Assembly: GCA_024402565.1 (NCBI GenBank)
Contig: JAKSTM010000001.1
Coordinates: 1-64,000 of the forward strand
DNA: 64,000 nt
Reading direction: 5' to 3'
From: Treponema sp.
GTDB lineage: Bacteria; Spirochaetota; Spirochaetia; Treponematales; Treponemataceae
Below are positions 25,375 to 32,880 of the stretch, one piece after another; positions within the stretch are counted from its first letter, which is position 1, and each line of letters opens with the position of its first letter. A program made the position numbers and the translations under genes. Under the pieces are notes generated by a model. It did not search any database and had not been told where the DNA came from. It was given only the letters and a program-made list of their open reading frames with translations.

Positions 25375-26090
25375 GTATTTTGTACTGGATTTTGATATGT
25401 CTTTTTCTTGTTGTCTGTGCTGCAGCTGTTTCTCATTTTCTTACAAAAAAGCAGGATGAAAAATGGCTCTATGATTTTCAGGATTCCATTTTGAAAAAGC
25501 AGCGTGATGAAGTTGAAAACGTTTACAATACAATGCGCGGCTGGCGTCACGACTATCACAATCATATGCAGACTCTAAAGGCATATCTTTCTATGAACCA
25601 GATTGAAGAAATCGGGAAATATCTGGACCATCTGGAAGAAGATCTGGACAGCATCGATATTGCAATCAGGACCGGAAATACAAGCGTTAATGCTATTTTA
25701 AGCAGCAAGATTTCCATTGCCCAGAAGCAGATGATAAATGTGAACTGCAAGGCAACTGTTCCTCCGGATCTTAAAATAACTGACGTTCACCTTTGTGCCA
25801 TAATCGGGAACCTTCTGGACAATGCTATCGAAGCCTGTGAGAAAGTTCCTTCAGAAAAGCGTTTCATCCGTGTGTATATAGGGCTGTTCAAACAGCAGCT
25901 TTATATTTCTGTTACTAATGCAACGGAATCAAGCAGGCGAAAGAAACTTTCAGAACTTATCACTTCCAAAAAAGGGGAACACGGACTTGGACTTAAACGT
26001 GTAGATAATCTTGTTTCCGAGTACGACGGATTTGTAAACCGGAAGAATGAACCCGGTGTTTTTGCAACAGAGATCATGCTCCCGTTGTAG
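25371..26090 (+). CDS. GHKL-type sensor histidine kinase with minimal sensor
   Basis: A 239-residue kinase of the AgrC/ComD (HPK10) class. One membrane helix (about 2-22), a short linker, the H-box MRGWRHDYHNHMQTLKAYL, the N-box AIIGNLLDNAIEACEK and the G-box GEHGLGLKRVDNLVSEY. AgrC-like kinases normally have 5-7 membrane helices for peptide sensing; here there is almost no input domain, so the signal may come through a partner protein such as the ABC exporter downstream. It overlaps the response regulator gene by 4 nt. Confidence 0.88.
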   Translation: MSILYWILICLFLVVCAAAVSHFLTKKQDEKWLYDFQDSILKKQRDEVENVYNTMRGWRHDYHNHMQTLKAYLSMNQIEEIGKYLDHLEEDLDSIDIAIRTGNTSVNAILSSKISIAQKQMINVNCKATVPPDLKITDVHLCAIIGNLLDNAIEACEKVPSEKRFIRVYIGLFKQQLYISVTNATESSRRKKLSELITSKKGEHGLGLKRVDNLVSEYDGFVNRKNEPGVFATEIMLPL

Positions 26091-26124
26091 AGCGGGGCGT
26101 TGCGGGGGCGAATAAGGTCAAGCT

Positions 26125-26147
26125 AAAAAATGCAGTGCATTTTTTTT
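26125..26147 (+). terminator. Terminator after the two-component operon
   Basis: AAAAAATGC-AGT-GCATTTTTT (9-bp stem, 3-nt loop) continues into further T, giving the U-tract. It separates the regulator/kinase transcript from the exporter genes. Confidence 0.65.
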
Positions 26148-26195
26148 AACGCTTCTCGATAGAACACCGGTCGCCAGCGACCTTACACACCCCGC

Positions 26196-26248
26196 AGAGG
26201 GGGTAGCGACAGACATTGGCTGGCGCGCAGGGGGAGACTTCCCCCTTA
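26196..26248 (+). repeat. GC-rich dispersed intergenic repeat, copy 2
   Basis: AGAGGGGGTAGCG (26196-26208) and CGCGCAGGGG (26224-26233) occur with 15 bp between, as in copy 1 near 2.8 kb but in the opposite orientation. A flanking hairpin GGTCGC-CA-GCGACC precedes it (26169-26182). GC content is far above the surroundings. Confidence 0.6.
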
Positions 26249-26251
26249 CTT

Positions 26252-26287
26252 ATGCAATTTGTGCACGGAATCATGCATTTCGTGCAC
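26252..26287 (+). promoter_or_regulatory. Direct-repeat operator, probable LytTR binding site
   Basis: ATGCAATTTGTGCAC (26252-26266) and ATGCATTTCGTGCAC (26273-26287) match at 13 of 15 positions and are offset by exactly 21 bp, two helical turns. LytTR regulators such as AgrA and ComE bind 9-bp repeats separated by 12 bp, which is the same 21-bp period. The downstream repeat abuts the -35 region of the exporter promoter, where an activator would sit. Confidence 0.65.
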
Positions 26288-26315
26288 TTTTTGTTTATGT
26301 GAAAAATAAAGCTAG

Positions 26316-26321
26316 TAATAT
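26316..26321 (+). promoter_or_regulatory. -10 box of the ABC exporter promoter
   Basis: TAATAT at 26316-26321. The -35 position 17 bp upstream reads GTTTAT, a poor match, as expected for an activator-dependent promoter. The start codon lies 18 bp further on, with GAGG in between. Confidence 0.45.
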
Positions 26322-26339
26322 ATGCAGCGTGAGGTGTTT

Positions 26340-28208
26340 ATGGAAAAAGTAGAAAAGAAAAACACAATGCTTAAAAATATCGGAATCGTTATGCGGGCGT
26401 GGCTAAAAAGATATCCTTCTGCCTGGATTCTGCTTCCGATTTTTATCGTGCTGCGTATTGTAAGTCCATTTCTTGGAACTTTGCTCAGTTCTTCTGCAGT
26501 TGGAGCCATTTCTAAAGGAGATGTAAAAAGCTTTCTTTTGATTATTGGCGGTATTTTGATCGTCAGTTCTGTTTTTAGCGGAGCAATCAATATTATCGGG
26601 ACTTTTCTGCAGGTTCACAGAATTTATACCCGGCTTAATGTTTTTGCCGGCGGACTTTTCAAGAAAGCTCTCCACACAGATTATCAAAATATTGAGCTTC
26701 ATAAAAATCAGACTCTTATGGAAAAAGGTGCAAATGCTCTTGCATCAAATTATGCAGGGCCTGAAGAAATAATGACTCAAACTCTGAATATTCTTGTGGT
26801 TTTATTTGGAATTGTCAGTTATGGTTCTGTTATCTTTCTGATTGACTGGAAGATTCTTGTGGTGGTGCTTTGTATGTTTGCCGGAAATCTGATCCTTCAA
26901 AGTATGGCTATAAAATACACTGATAAACACCGCGGAGAAGGTGCGGAATACTGGAGAAAGAGAAAATATATAAAAGAAAAAAGTTTAAACATTGGAGCTG
27001 GAAAAGATATCCGTATTTATCAGCTTAAGGGCTGGTTTCATGAAGTTTTGTGTGACATTACAGAAAAGCTTCGAAAATATGATTCAAAGCGTGAATGGCG
27101 TTGGTATCTTCCCACTATTTCAGATGCTTCTTTTAATTTCCTTCGCGACTTTCTTGCTTATGCCATTTTAATCCGAAGAGTTTTGAACGGCGAACTTGAT
27201 CTTGCAGGTTTCACAATGTATCTGGGCCTTATTGGAAGTTTTTCTTCCTGGATTTATGGTTTGTCCGGAAATTTTAACGGGCTTCGAAAAGCAAGTCATG
27301 AGTTCAATGATTATTTTGATTTCATTGGTCTGAAAGACGATGTGGGTTTTGTTGGAAAGAACGGTGAATGGAAACTTTTTGAAGATGATAATAAAAACAG
27401 CAAAACTTCGACTGATTCTGTAACGGACGCTCAGTTGGATTCAGCTCCGGAAATAACATTCAGAAATGTAGGGTTTACTTATGAAGGTTCTTCAAGAACA
27501 ACATTGAAAGATCTGAACTTTACAATTCATAAAGGAGAAAAAATTGCCCTTGTAGGAAATAACGGGGCTGGTAAAACTACAATCGTTAAGCTTCTTTCCG
27601 GACTTTACCGTCAGACTGAAGGTGACATTCTTGTAAACGGAAAAACTATAAACGAAGTTGGTTTACTGAGATATCAGGACAATGTAAGCGTACTCTTTCA
27701 GGATACAAATCCGTTGTCTTTCAGCATCGAAGAAAATGTTGCCGGCTGCGAAAAAGAAAAAATCGATAACAAGAAAGTCTGGGAATCTTTGGATAAAGCG
27801 GGACTTGGTGAAAAAATCAAATCCCTTAAAAACAAGGAGAAAACATACATCACCCAGAATCTTGATGAAGAAGGAATTCTTCTTTCGGGTGGAGAAACTC
27901 AAAAACTTCTTCTGGCAAAGGCACTTTATAAAAATGGAAACCTTTTGATTCTGGATGAACCTACAAGTGCACTGGATCCTATTGCGGAAAGTAAAATCTA
28001 CGAAGAATACAACCAGATGGCGAAGAATAAAACTGCATTATTTATTTCCCACAGACTTGCAAGTACAAAGTTCTGTGACAGAATCATGTTTCTTGATAAC
28101 GGGAAAATTGTCGAGTTCGGTACTCACGAAGAGCTTATGGCTAAAGACGGCAAGTACAAAGAAATGTTTGAGATTCAAAGTCAGTATTACGTGAGTAAGG
28201 GAGAGTAA
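26340..28208 (+). CDS. ABC exporter half-transporter (first of a pair)
   Basis: 622 residues from ATG 26340 (GAGG 5 nt upstream). An N-terminal six-helix exporter-type membrane domain (about 20-330) is followed by an ATPase domain: Walker A VGNNGAGKTTIVKLL, Q-loop SVLFQDTNPLS, signature LSGGETQKLLLAKAL, Walker B LLILDEPTSALD and switch FISHRLAS. There is no N-terminal C39 peptidase, so any peptide substrate would not be cleaved by it. It is followed after 3 bp by a second exporter, so the pair probably forms a heterodimer. It sits behind the LytTR-like operator. Confidence 0.88.
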   Translation: MEKVEKKNTMLKNIGIVMRAWLKRYPSAWILLPIFIVLRIVSPFLGTLLSSSAVGAISKGDVKSFLLIIGGILIVSSVFSGAINIIGTFLQVHRIYTRLNVFAGGLFKKALHTDYQNIELHKNQTLMEKGANALASNYAGPEEIMTQTLNILVVLFGIVSYGSVIFLIDWKILVVVLCMFAGNLILQSMAIKYTDKHRGEGAEYWRKRKYIKEKSLNIGAGKDIRIYQLKGWFHEVLCDITEKLRKYDSKREWRWYLPTISDASFNFLRDFLAYAILIRRVLNGELDLAGFTMYLGLIGSFSSWIYGLSGNFNGLRKASHEFNDYFDFIGLKDDVGFVGKNGEWKLFEDDNKNSKTSTDSVTDAQLDSAPEITFRNVGFTYEGSSRTTLKDLNFTIHKGEKIALVGNNGAGKTTIVKLLSGLYRQTEGDILVNGKTINEVGLLRYQDNVSVLFQDTNPLSFSIEENVAGCEKEKIDNKKVWESLDKAGLGEKIKSLKNKEKTYITQNLDEEGILLSGGETQKLLLAKALYKNGNLLILDEPTSALDPIAESKIYEEYNQMAKNKTALFISHRLASTKFCDRIMFLDNGKIVEFGTHEELMAKDGKYKEMFEIQSQYYVSKGE

Positions 28209-28211
28209 GTC

Positions 28212-30038
28212 ATGAAAAATATAGATACAATAAAAAAAGTTTTAAAACTTGTTCATAAACTGCAGAAAGGCCATATTGCGACAATTATTTTTGCTCGCCT
28301 TATTAATGCTTCTGTTCCTTTTGTTTCGGTGATTTTTTCAAGTATCATTCTTGATCAACTGATTGCAAAAGCACCGTTTGAAATTATTATGAGAAATGCC
28401 CTTATATTGATTTCTTACGGATTTGTTGCTTCATTGGTTTACTGGGCTCTTGTTCATGTGATAGAGATTAATTCGCATTGTTTGAACAGCAAAGTAGATC
28501 AGCTTATCTGCGAGAAATCTTTTGAAATTGATTATGACATTCTTGAAAAACAGGAAACTCTGGATTTAATAAAAAAAGCTGATGAAGGAAAAAACACTTT
28601 TGGTGGAATAGATGCTTTCTGTTCAAACCTTGCAGAATTAATTGAAATGGTTGCACAGATTGTTTATTCAGTTGCTATCCTGATTCCGCTTTTTATTCCG
28701 TCAAAAAATGTTGTTCCGGGTTTCTTCGCTCATTTTGTAAACCAGTGGTACAGTGTTTTTATTCTTCTTGCTGTATTGTTGTGCAAGGTGTTCGTTTCTT
28801 CTGTCATTAATAAGAAAAGTCAGAAACTTCAGCAGGACTTGTTCAATAAAAATATAAAAGTGAACCGTGAGTACGGCTATTATTTTAATATCATGTTTGA
28901 TTATTCACTTGGGAAATATATCCGTCTTTATAAAAGTCAGAAAATGATTGAAAACCGTGTGAGTGATACACTGGAATGGATGGAAAGTTCTTTCCATAAA
29001 ATGCTCCGCAGAATGAATGCAATTCAGTGGCCTGATTTCCTGGTACAATTTTTTGTTCAGTTTGCAAGTTATGCTTATGTGGGATTAAAAGCAATTTATG
29101 GATTTATTTCTGTTGGTAGTGCGCTGAAATATATTACTTCCTATGGAACACTGGTAAACAGCATTACTGGTATTTCTTACAGAATTATAGACCTTGGAAT
29201 CAAGTCTGAATATCTTTCGTACTTTTATGATTTTATGGAAATTCAGAATAAAAGCTATGACGGAACAATTCCTACAGAAAAGCGTGATGACAATGAGTTT
29301 GAAATTGAATTCCGTGATGTTTCATTCAAATATGCGAATACAGAAAACTATGTTCTGAAACATGTTAATCAGAAAATCAAAATCGGAACAAAAACTGCCA
29401 TTGTCGGAAAGAACGGGGCAGGTAAAACTACTTTCATAAAACTGCTCTGCCGCCTTTATGAACCGACCGAAGGTCAGATCCTTCTGAACGGTATTGATAT
29501 CCGTTATTACGATTACAAAGATTATGCAGAACTTTTCAGCGTAGTGTTCCAGGATTTCAACTTGTTCAGTTTTTCTATTGCACAGAATGTCTCCGGAGAT
29601 ATTGAATATGACAAGAATAAAGTTGTTGCTTGTCTTGAAAAATCAGGATTTGGGGAAAGACTTTCAAAATTAGAAGACGGTATAGAAAGTAAAATTTATC
29701 AGCAGGAAGATAATGGTATTGAGATTTCAGGTGGCGAAGCTCAGAAAATAGCAATTGCTCGTGCCCTTTATAAGGACGCTCCACTTGTTATACTTGATGA
29801 ACCTACGTCGGCACTGGATCCTGTTTCTGAATACGAAATATATAAGCGTTTTGATGAAATGGTTCAGGATAAAACCTCAATTTATATTTCTCACCGAATG
29901 TCCAGCTGTCGTTTCTGCGATAATATTCTGGTTTTTGATGATGGTCAGATTGTAGAACAGGGGAACCATGAAAAGCTTTTGAATAATAAGGGGCTTTACA
30001 GTGAACTCTGGAATGCACAGGCTCAATATTATGAATAA
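28212..30038 (+). CDS. ABC exporter half-transporter (second of a pair)
   Basis: A 608-residue ABC exporter with the same layout: membrane domain (about 20-330), then Walker A VGKNGAGKTTFIKLL, Q-loop VVFQDFNLFS, signature ISGGEAQKIAIARAL, Walker B LVILDEPTSALD and switch YISHRMSS. Both partners keep a catalytic Glu after Walker B, so neither ATP site looks degenerate. Together with a LytTR/GHKL system it resembles peptide-export or antimicrobial-peptide-response modules. No precursor-peptide gene was found beside it. Confidence 0.88.
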   Translation: MKNIDTIKKVLKLVHKLQKGHIATIIFARLINASVPFVSVIFSSIILDQLIAKAPFEIIMRNALILISYGFVASLVYWALVHVIEINSHCLNSKVDQLICEKSFEIDYDILEKQETLDLIKKADEGKNTFGGIDAFCSNLAELIEMVAQIVYSVAILIPLFIPSKNVVPGFFAHFVNQWYSVFILLAVLLCKVFVSSVINKKSQKLQQDLFNKNIKVNREYGYYFNIMFDYSLGKYIRLYKSQKMIENRVSDTLEWMESSFHKMLRRMNAIQWPDFLVQFFVQFASYAYVGLKAIYGFISVGSALKYITSYGTLVNSITGISYRIIDLGIKSEYLSYFYDFMEIQNKSYDGTIPTEKRDDNEFEIEFRDVSFKYANTENYVLKHVNQKIKIGTKTAIVGKNGAGKTTFIKLLCRLYEPTEGQILLNGIDIRYYDYKDYAELFSVVFQDFNLFSFSIAQNVSGDIEYDKNKVVACLEKSGFGERLSKLEDGIESKIYQQEDNGIEISGGEAQKIAIARALYKDAPLVILDEPTSALDPVSEYEIYKRFDEMVQDKTSIYISHRMSSCRFCDNILVFDDGQIVEQGNHEKLLNNKGLYSELWNAQAQYYE

Positions 30039-30078
30039 GCATATAAAGTAGTTTTAATATAGACACACATATCTGTTT

Positions 30079-30129
30079 TTGATAAAATAGAAATACTATA
30101 CGCTATATGGAAAAAGTGTTTTTAAACAC
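30079..30129 (+). promoter_or_regulatory. infC leader: weak promoter and a palindrome before the SD
   Basis: TTGATA (30079-30084) with CTATAT 18 bp downstream is a possible promoter. AGTGTTT-TT-AAACACT (30114-30129) is a perfect 7-bp inverted repeat ending directly before the AGGAGG at 30131-30136, where it could modulate initiation. Confidence 0.4.
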
Positions 30130-30140
30130 TAGGAGGATAG

Positions 30141-30671
30141 TTGGCATACCAGAATAACAACAATAAAGGACAGAGAATCAACGAAATGATTCGTGTTCGT
30201 GAGGTCAGACTGATCGATGACGAAGGCAATCAGTTAGGAATCATTCCGACACAGGAAGCCGTTCGTCTTGCTAAAGAGAAGGAATTGGACCTTGTTGAAG
30301 TTTCACCTAATGCTAATCCACCAGTGTGTAAAATACTGGACTATGGAAAATACCGGTTCGAACAGGAGAAAAAGCTCCGAGACTCCAAGAAAAACCAGAA
30401 GGTATTAAAGCTCAAGGAAATTCGCATGCAGCCAAAAATCGGCTCAGGCGATCTTGACACAAAAGCCCGCCATATACAGGAATTTCTTGACGAAGGCGAT
30501 AAGGTTAAGGTTACAATCCGTTTCCGCGGACGTGAACTTGCCCATACCGAACTTGGTTTTGAAGTTTTGAATGAGGTGTTAAAACGGCTTACCTCGGCGT
30601 ATAACATTGACAAACCAGCCGCTATGGATGGACGCAATATGTCAATGACAATATCACCAAAAGCCAAATAA
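30141..30671 (+). CDS. infC: Translation initiation factor IF-3
   Basis: 176 residues starting with TTG at 30141 behind AGGAGG (the next ATG at 30186 would cut the conserved [13 protein letters not shown]). IF-3 signatures are [43 protein letters not shown] and, in the C-domain, [38 protein letters not shown] (given as two blocks of the family pattern). infC genes typically use a rare start codon so that IF-3 represses its own translation; TTG fits. It is first in the universal infC-rpmI-rplT operon. Confidence 0.95.
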   Translation: MAYQNNNNKGQRINEMIRVREVRLIDDEGNQLGIIPTQEAVRLAKEKELDLVEVSPNANPPVCKILDYGKYRFEQEKKLRDSKKNQKVLKLKEIRMQPKIGSGDLDTKARHIQEFLDEGDKVKVTIRFRGRELAHTELGFEVLNEVLKRLTSAYNIDKPAAMDGRNMSMTISPKAK

Positions 30672-30691
30672 TTTTTTAGAGGTACGATTTC

Positions 30692-30892
30692 ATGCCTAAG
30701 ATGAAAACAAAGAAGTCTGCTGCCAAACGTTACTCACTTACAGGCACAGGCAAAGTAAAGCACAAGAAACAGAACCTTCGTCATATCCTGACAAAGCGTT
30801 CACCAAAAAGAAAGCGCCAGCTTCGTGAAACTGGTTATGTAGCAGAAGCAGATGCAAAAAAAATCAGAAAGCAGATGCTTCCTTACGGTTAA
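30692..30892 (+). CDS. rpmI: Ribosomal protein bL35
   Basis: A 66-residue, very basic protein: [20 protein letters not shown], then [22 protein letters not shown], the standard bL35 pattern and length. It lies 20 bp after infC and 27 bp before rplT, with an AGAGG SD. Confidence 0.96.
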   Translation: MPKMKTKKSAAKRYSLTGTGKVKHKKQNLRHILTKRSPKRKRQLRETGYVAEADAKKIRKQMLPYG

Positions 30893-30919
30893 TCGGAAAT
30901 TCTGGAATAGGAGTAAAAG

Positions 30920-31276
30920 ATGTCAAGAGCAATAGACGGAACAAAAAGAAAGAATCGCCGCTCAAAGATTTTGAAACTTGCTAAAGGTTTCCGCGGAGAT
31001 CGTAAATCAAACTATAAACCAGCTAAAGACGCTGTAACAAAGGCTCTCAGCCACGCATATGTTGACCGCCGTGATGTAAAACATGAATACCGCACACTTT
31101 GGATTGCACGTATTAATGCTGCAGTTCGTGCTGAAGGTATGACATACTCACAGTTCATCGACGGAGTAAACAAAGCCGGAATTAAACTGAACCGCAAGGC
31201 TCTTTCTAATATGGCTATTGAAGACCCAACAGCATTCAAAGCAGTTGTTGATGCAGCTAAAGCAGCTCGCAAATAA
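30920..31276 (+). CDS. rplT: Ribosomal protein bL20
   Basis: A 118-residue bL20: [20 protein letters not shown], then [23 protein letters not shown] and [20 protein letters not shown]. It is an early 50S assembly protein and in several bacteria also represses this operon by binding its leader. It is the last gene of the infC operon. Confidence 0.96.
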   Translation: MSRAIDGTKRKNRRSKILKLAKGFRGDRKSNYKPAKDAVTKALSHAYVDRRDVKHEYRTLWIARINAAVRAEGMTYSQFIDGVNKAGIKLNRKALSNMAIEDPTAFKAVVDAAKAARK

Positions 31277-31316
31277 CTGATTTACTAATCAATTTATTTG
31301 ATAACAGGGCTAGAGT

Positions 31317-32000
31317 ATGATTAATCTTGATCAGTTACAACTTCTTGAAGCAAAAATAGAAAGTGCTGTAGAAAAAATCTCACAGCTACAGGTTGAAAAC
31401 GATGCGCTGCGCAATCGAGTGCAGGAGCTTTCAAACGCGCTTTCAGCTAAGTCGGAGCAGCTTTCAATTGCCGAACAAAAGTTGACTGATTCTGAAAAGA
31501 GTCAGGAACTGATCGAGAGTGGTATTCTCAAAGCCCTTAACCGTTTGAATTCAATCGAAAATTCCGTATTGAAATCAAACGGTGACTCTTCGGTTTCTAA
31601 ACCGATAGTGTCAGCTCAAACAATTGTTGAATCACCACGTGAAGTATCTGATATCACTTCAGATGATGCAACAGTAAATACAATTTCAGATAACACAATC
31701 CAAGCAAATTTCGAAACTGAAGATACAGATTCTTTTGACGAATCGTCAGATTCAACAGAGTCACTTGATTCAAGCGATACAATCGAAACAAGCGATACGA
31801 GCGATATGATCGATACAATCGATATGATCGATACAATCGATACAAACGAATCTGATTTACCGGAATCTGAAATTGAAATTCCTGTAGATTCAAAACCGGT
31901 ATCAAATCCTTTTGAATCAACTTCTTATGAACCTAATCCATTTGAAGCAAATCCTTTTGAAAACGAAAAATCTGATGTTCCAGGATTTGATATCTTCTAA
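31317..32000 (+). CDS. ZapB-like coiled-coil protein with acidic repeat tail
   Basis: A 227-residue protein. Residues about 3-90 are a coiled coil beginning LDQLQLLEAKIESAVEKISQLQVENDALR, very like ZapB/cell-division coiled coils (quoted as family pattern). Residues about 95-185 are low-complexity Ser/Thr/Asp, including an IDT/IDM repeat. The C-terminus repeats NPFE three times and ends PGFDIF. Its stop overlaps the start of zapA, which supports a joint role at the Z-ring, perhaps with the NPF motifs and the C-terminal tail as docking points. The ZapB link is inference from coiled coil and context. Confidence 0.65.
   Translation: MINLDQLQLLEAKIESAVEKISQLQVENDALRNRVQELSNALSAKSEQLSIAEQKLTDSEKSQELIESGILKALNRLNSIENSVLKSNGDSSVSKPIVSAQTIVESPREVSDITSDDATVNTISDNTIQANFETEDTDSFDESSDSTESLDSSDTIETSDTSDMIDTIDMIDTIDTNESDLPESEIEIPVDSKPVSNPFESTSYEPNPFEANPFENEKSDVPGFDIF
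31803..31838 (+). repeat. 18-bp minisatellite inside the ZapB-like gene
   Basis: GATATGATCGATACAATC occurs twice in tandem, itself built of 9-bp units encoding Ile-Asp-Met/Thr, with degenerate units on both sides (about 31780-31850). Unit gain or loss keeps the frame. Confidence 0.8.
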
Positions 32001-32323
32001 TGGGTACACTTTCAATTAATACATTAGGCACATCTTTCACAATTCAAGCTTCTGAGGATACTGAATACCTGAATAAATTACTGGGATATTTTGAAAGAAT
32101 TTCGTCGCAGATAAAAGATAGTGGTATTATGCAGGATAGTACTCAGATTGCAATTATGAGTGGAATCATGCTTTGTGATGAATTGTATAAAGAAAAATCT
32201 CGTAAAATAAATGCTCAGAATGGTGTTGTTCCTGATCATGATGCTGAATTTGATGAAGAATCTGAAGAAGAATTAAAGCGTCGCACTCAGGAAATGATAA
32301 ATAAGATTGACAGGGTATTATAG
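32000..32323 (+). CDS. zapA: Cell division protein ZapA
   Basis: A 107-residue ZapA: LSINTLGTSFTIQASEDTEYLNKLLGYFERI (family N-domain pattern), an amphipathic middle helix IAIMSGIMLCDELYKEK and a C-terminal coiled coil EELKRRTQEMINKIDRVL. ZapA bundles FtsZ filaments. It overlaps the upstream coiled-coil gene by one base. Confidence 0.85.
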   Translation: MGTLSINTLGTSFTIQASEDTEYLNKLLGYFERISSQIKDSGIMQDSTQIAIMSGIMLCDELYKEKSRKINAQNGVVPDHDAEFDEESEEELKRRTQEMINKIDRVL

Positions 32324-32325
32324 CT

Positions 32326-32880
32326 TTGACTGTTTTTATTGATGCAGATTCATGTCCTGTTTTAGTTCGAGATTATGTTCTGGAAATTTGTGCTAAAAAT
32401 ACTATTGATGTGATATTTGCGGCAAATAGAGAAATCCTTCCAAAAGAAAATCAAAAATATACAATGATTGTATGTGCCCAGGAAAAAGATGCGGCGGATG
32501 AATATATTTTTTCTAAAAGTAATAGTGCGTCCATAACAGAAACCTTATGTGCTGATCAGAAATATGGTTATAATACTTCAGAAAAAAATTACAGTGTTTC
32601 AGAACTTTTGCAGAATGGCAGTGATTTAGTTATTACGAGAGATTTACTTCTGGCAAAGCGCCTCGTTGAAAAGAATACTGCTTGTATTAATGATCGTGGA
32701 ACAGAGTTTTCGAATGCTAATATAGACCGCTTGTTAAAAGAACGTGAAGAAGACCTTCAGTATGTAGCAATGGGACTTGTTAAACACGCAAAAGGAAGTG
32801 GTTATAATAAAAAAGAGTTTGCCGCTTTTGCAAACTCTTTTGGAAAGATTATTTCGAATTTTCGGGTTCCTGATCTTTAA
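32326..32880 (+). CDS. YaiI/YqxD family (DUF188) protein
   Basis: A 184-residue protein starting with TTG at 32326, two bases after zapA. The family pattern is clear: VFIDADSCPVLVRDYVLE, the CAQEKDAADEYI acidic pair, NGSDLVITRDLLLAKRLVEKN and a late RG motif (INDRGTEFSN). Members have a PIN-like nuclease fold, but their function is not established. The last 32 nt overlap the end of the convergent HD-GYP gene. Confidence 0.85.
   Translation: MTVFIDADSCPVLVRDYVLEICAKNTIDVIFAANREILPKENQKYTMIVCAQEKDAADEYIFSKSNSASITETLCADQKYGYNTSEKNYSVSELLQNGSDLVITRDLLLAKRLVEKNTACINDRGTEFSNANIDRLLKEREEDLQYVAMGLVKHAKGSGYNKKEFAAFANSFGKIISNFRVPDL

Noticed and set aside
26091-26339. Precursor peptide gene for the exporter pair
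   Set aside because: I read all frames in this spacer and found no short SD-led frame with a leader-like sequence; it holds a terminator, the GC-rich repeat and the operator.
30039-30140. A Firmicutes-type L20 leader before infC
   Set aside because: I can support only one small inverted repeat, not the multi-stem structure of that element.
31780-31850. CRISPR-like array
   Set aside because: The repeats are in-frame 9/18-bp units without spacers inside a coding region.
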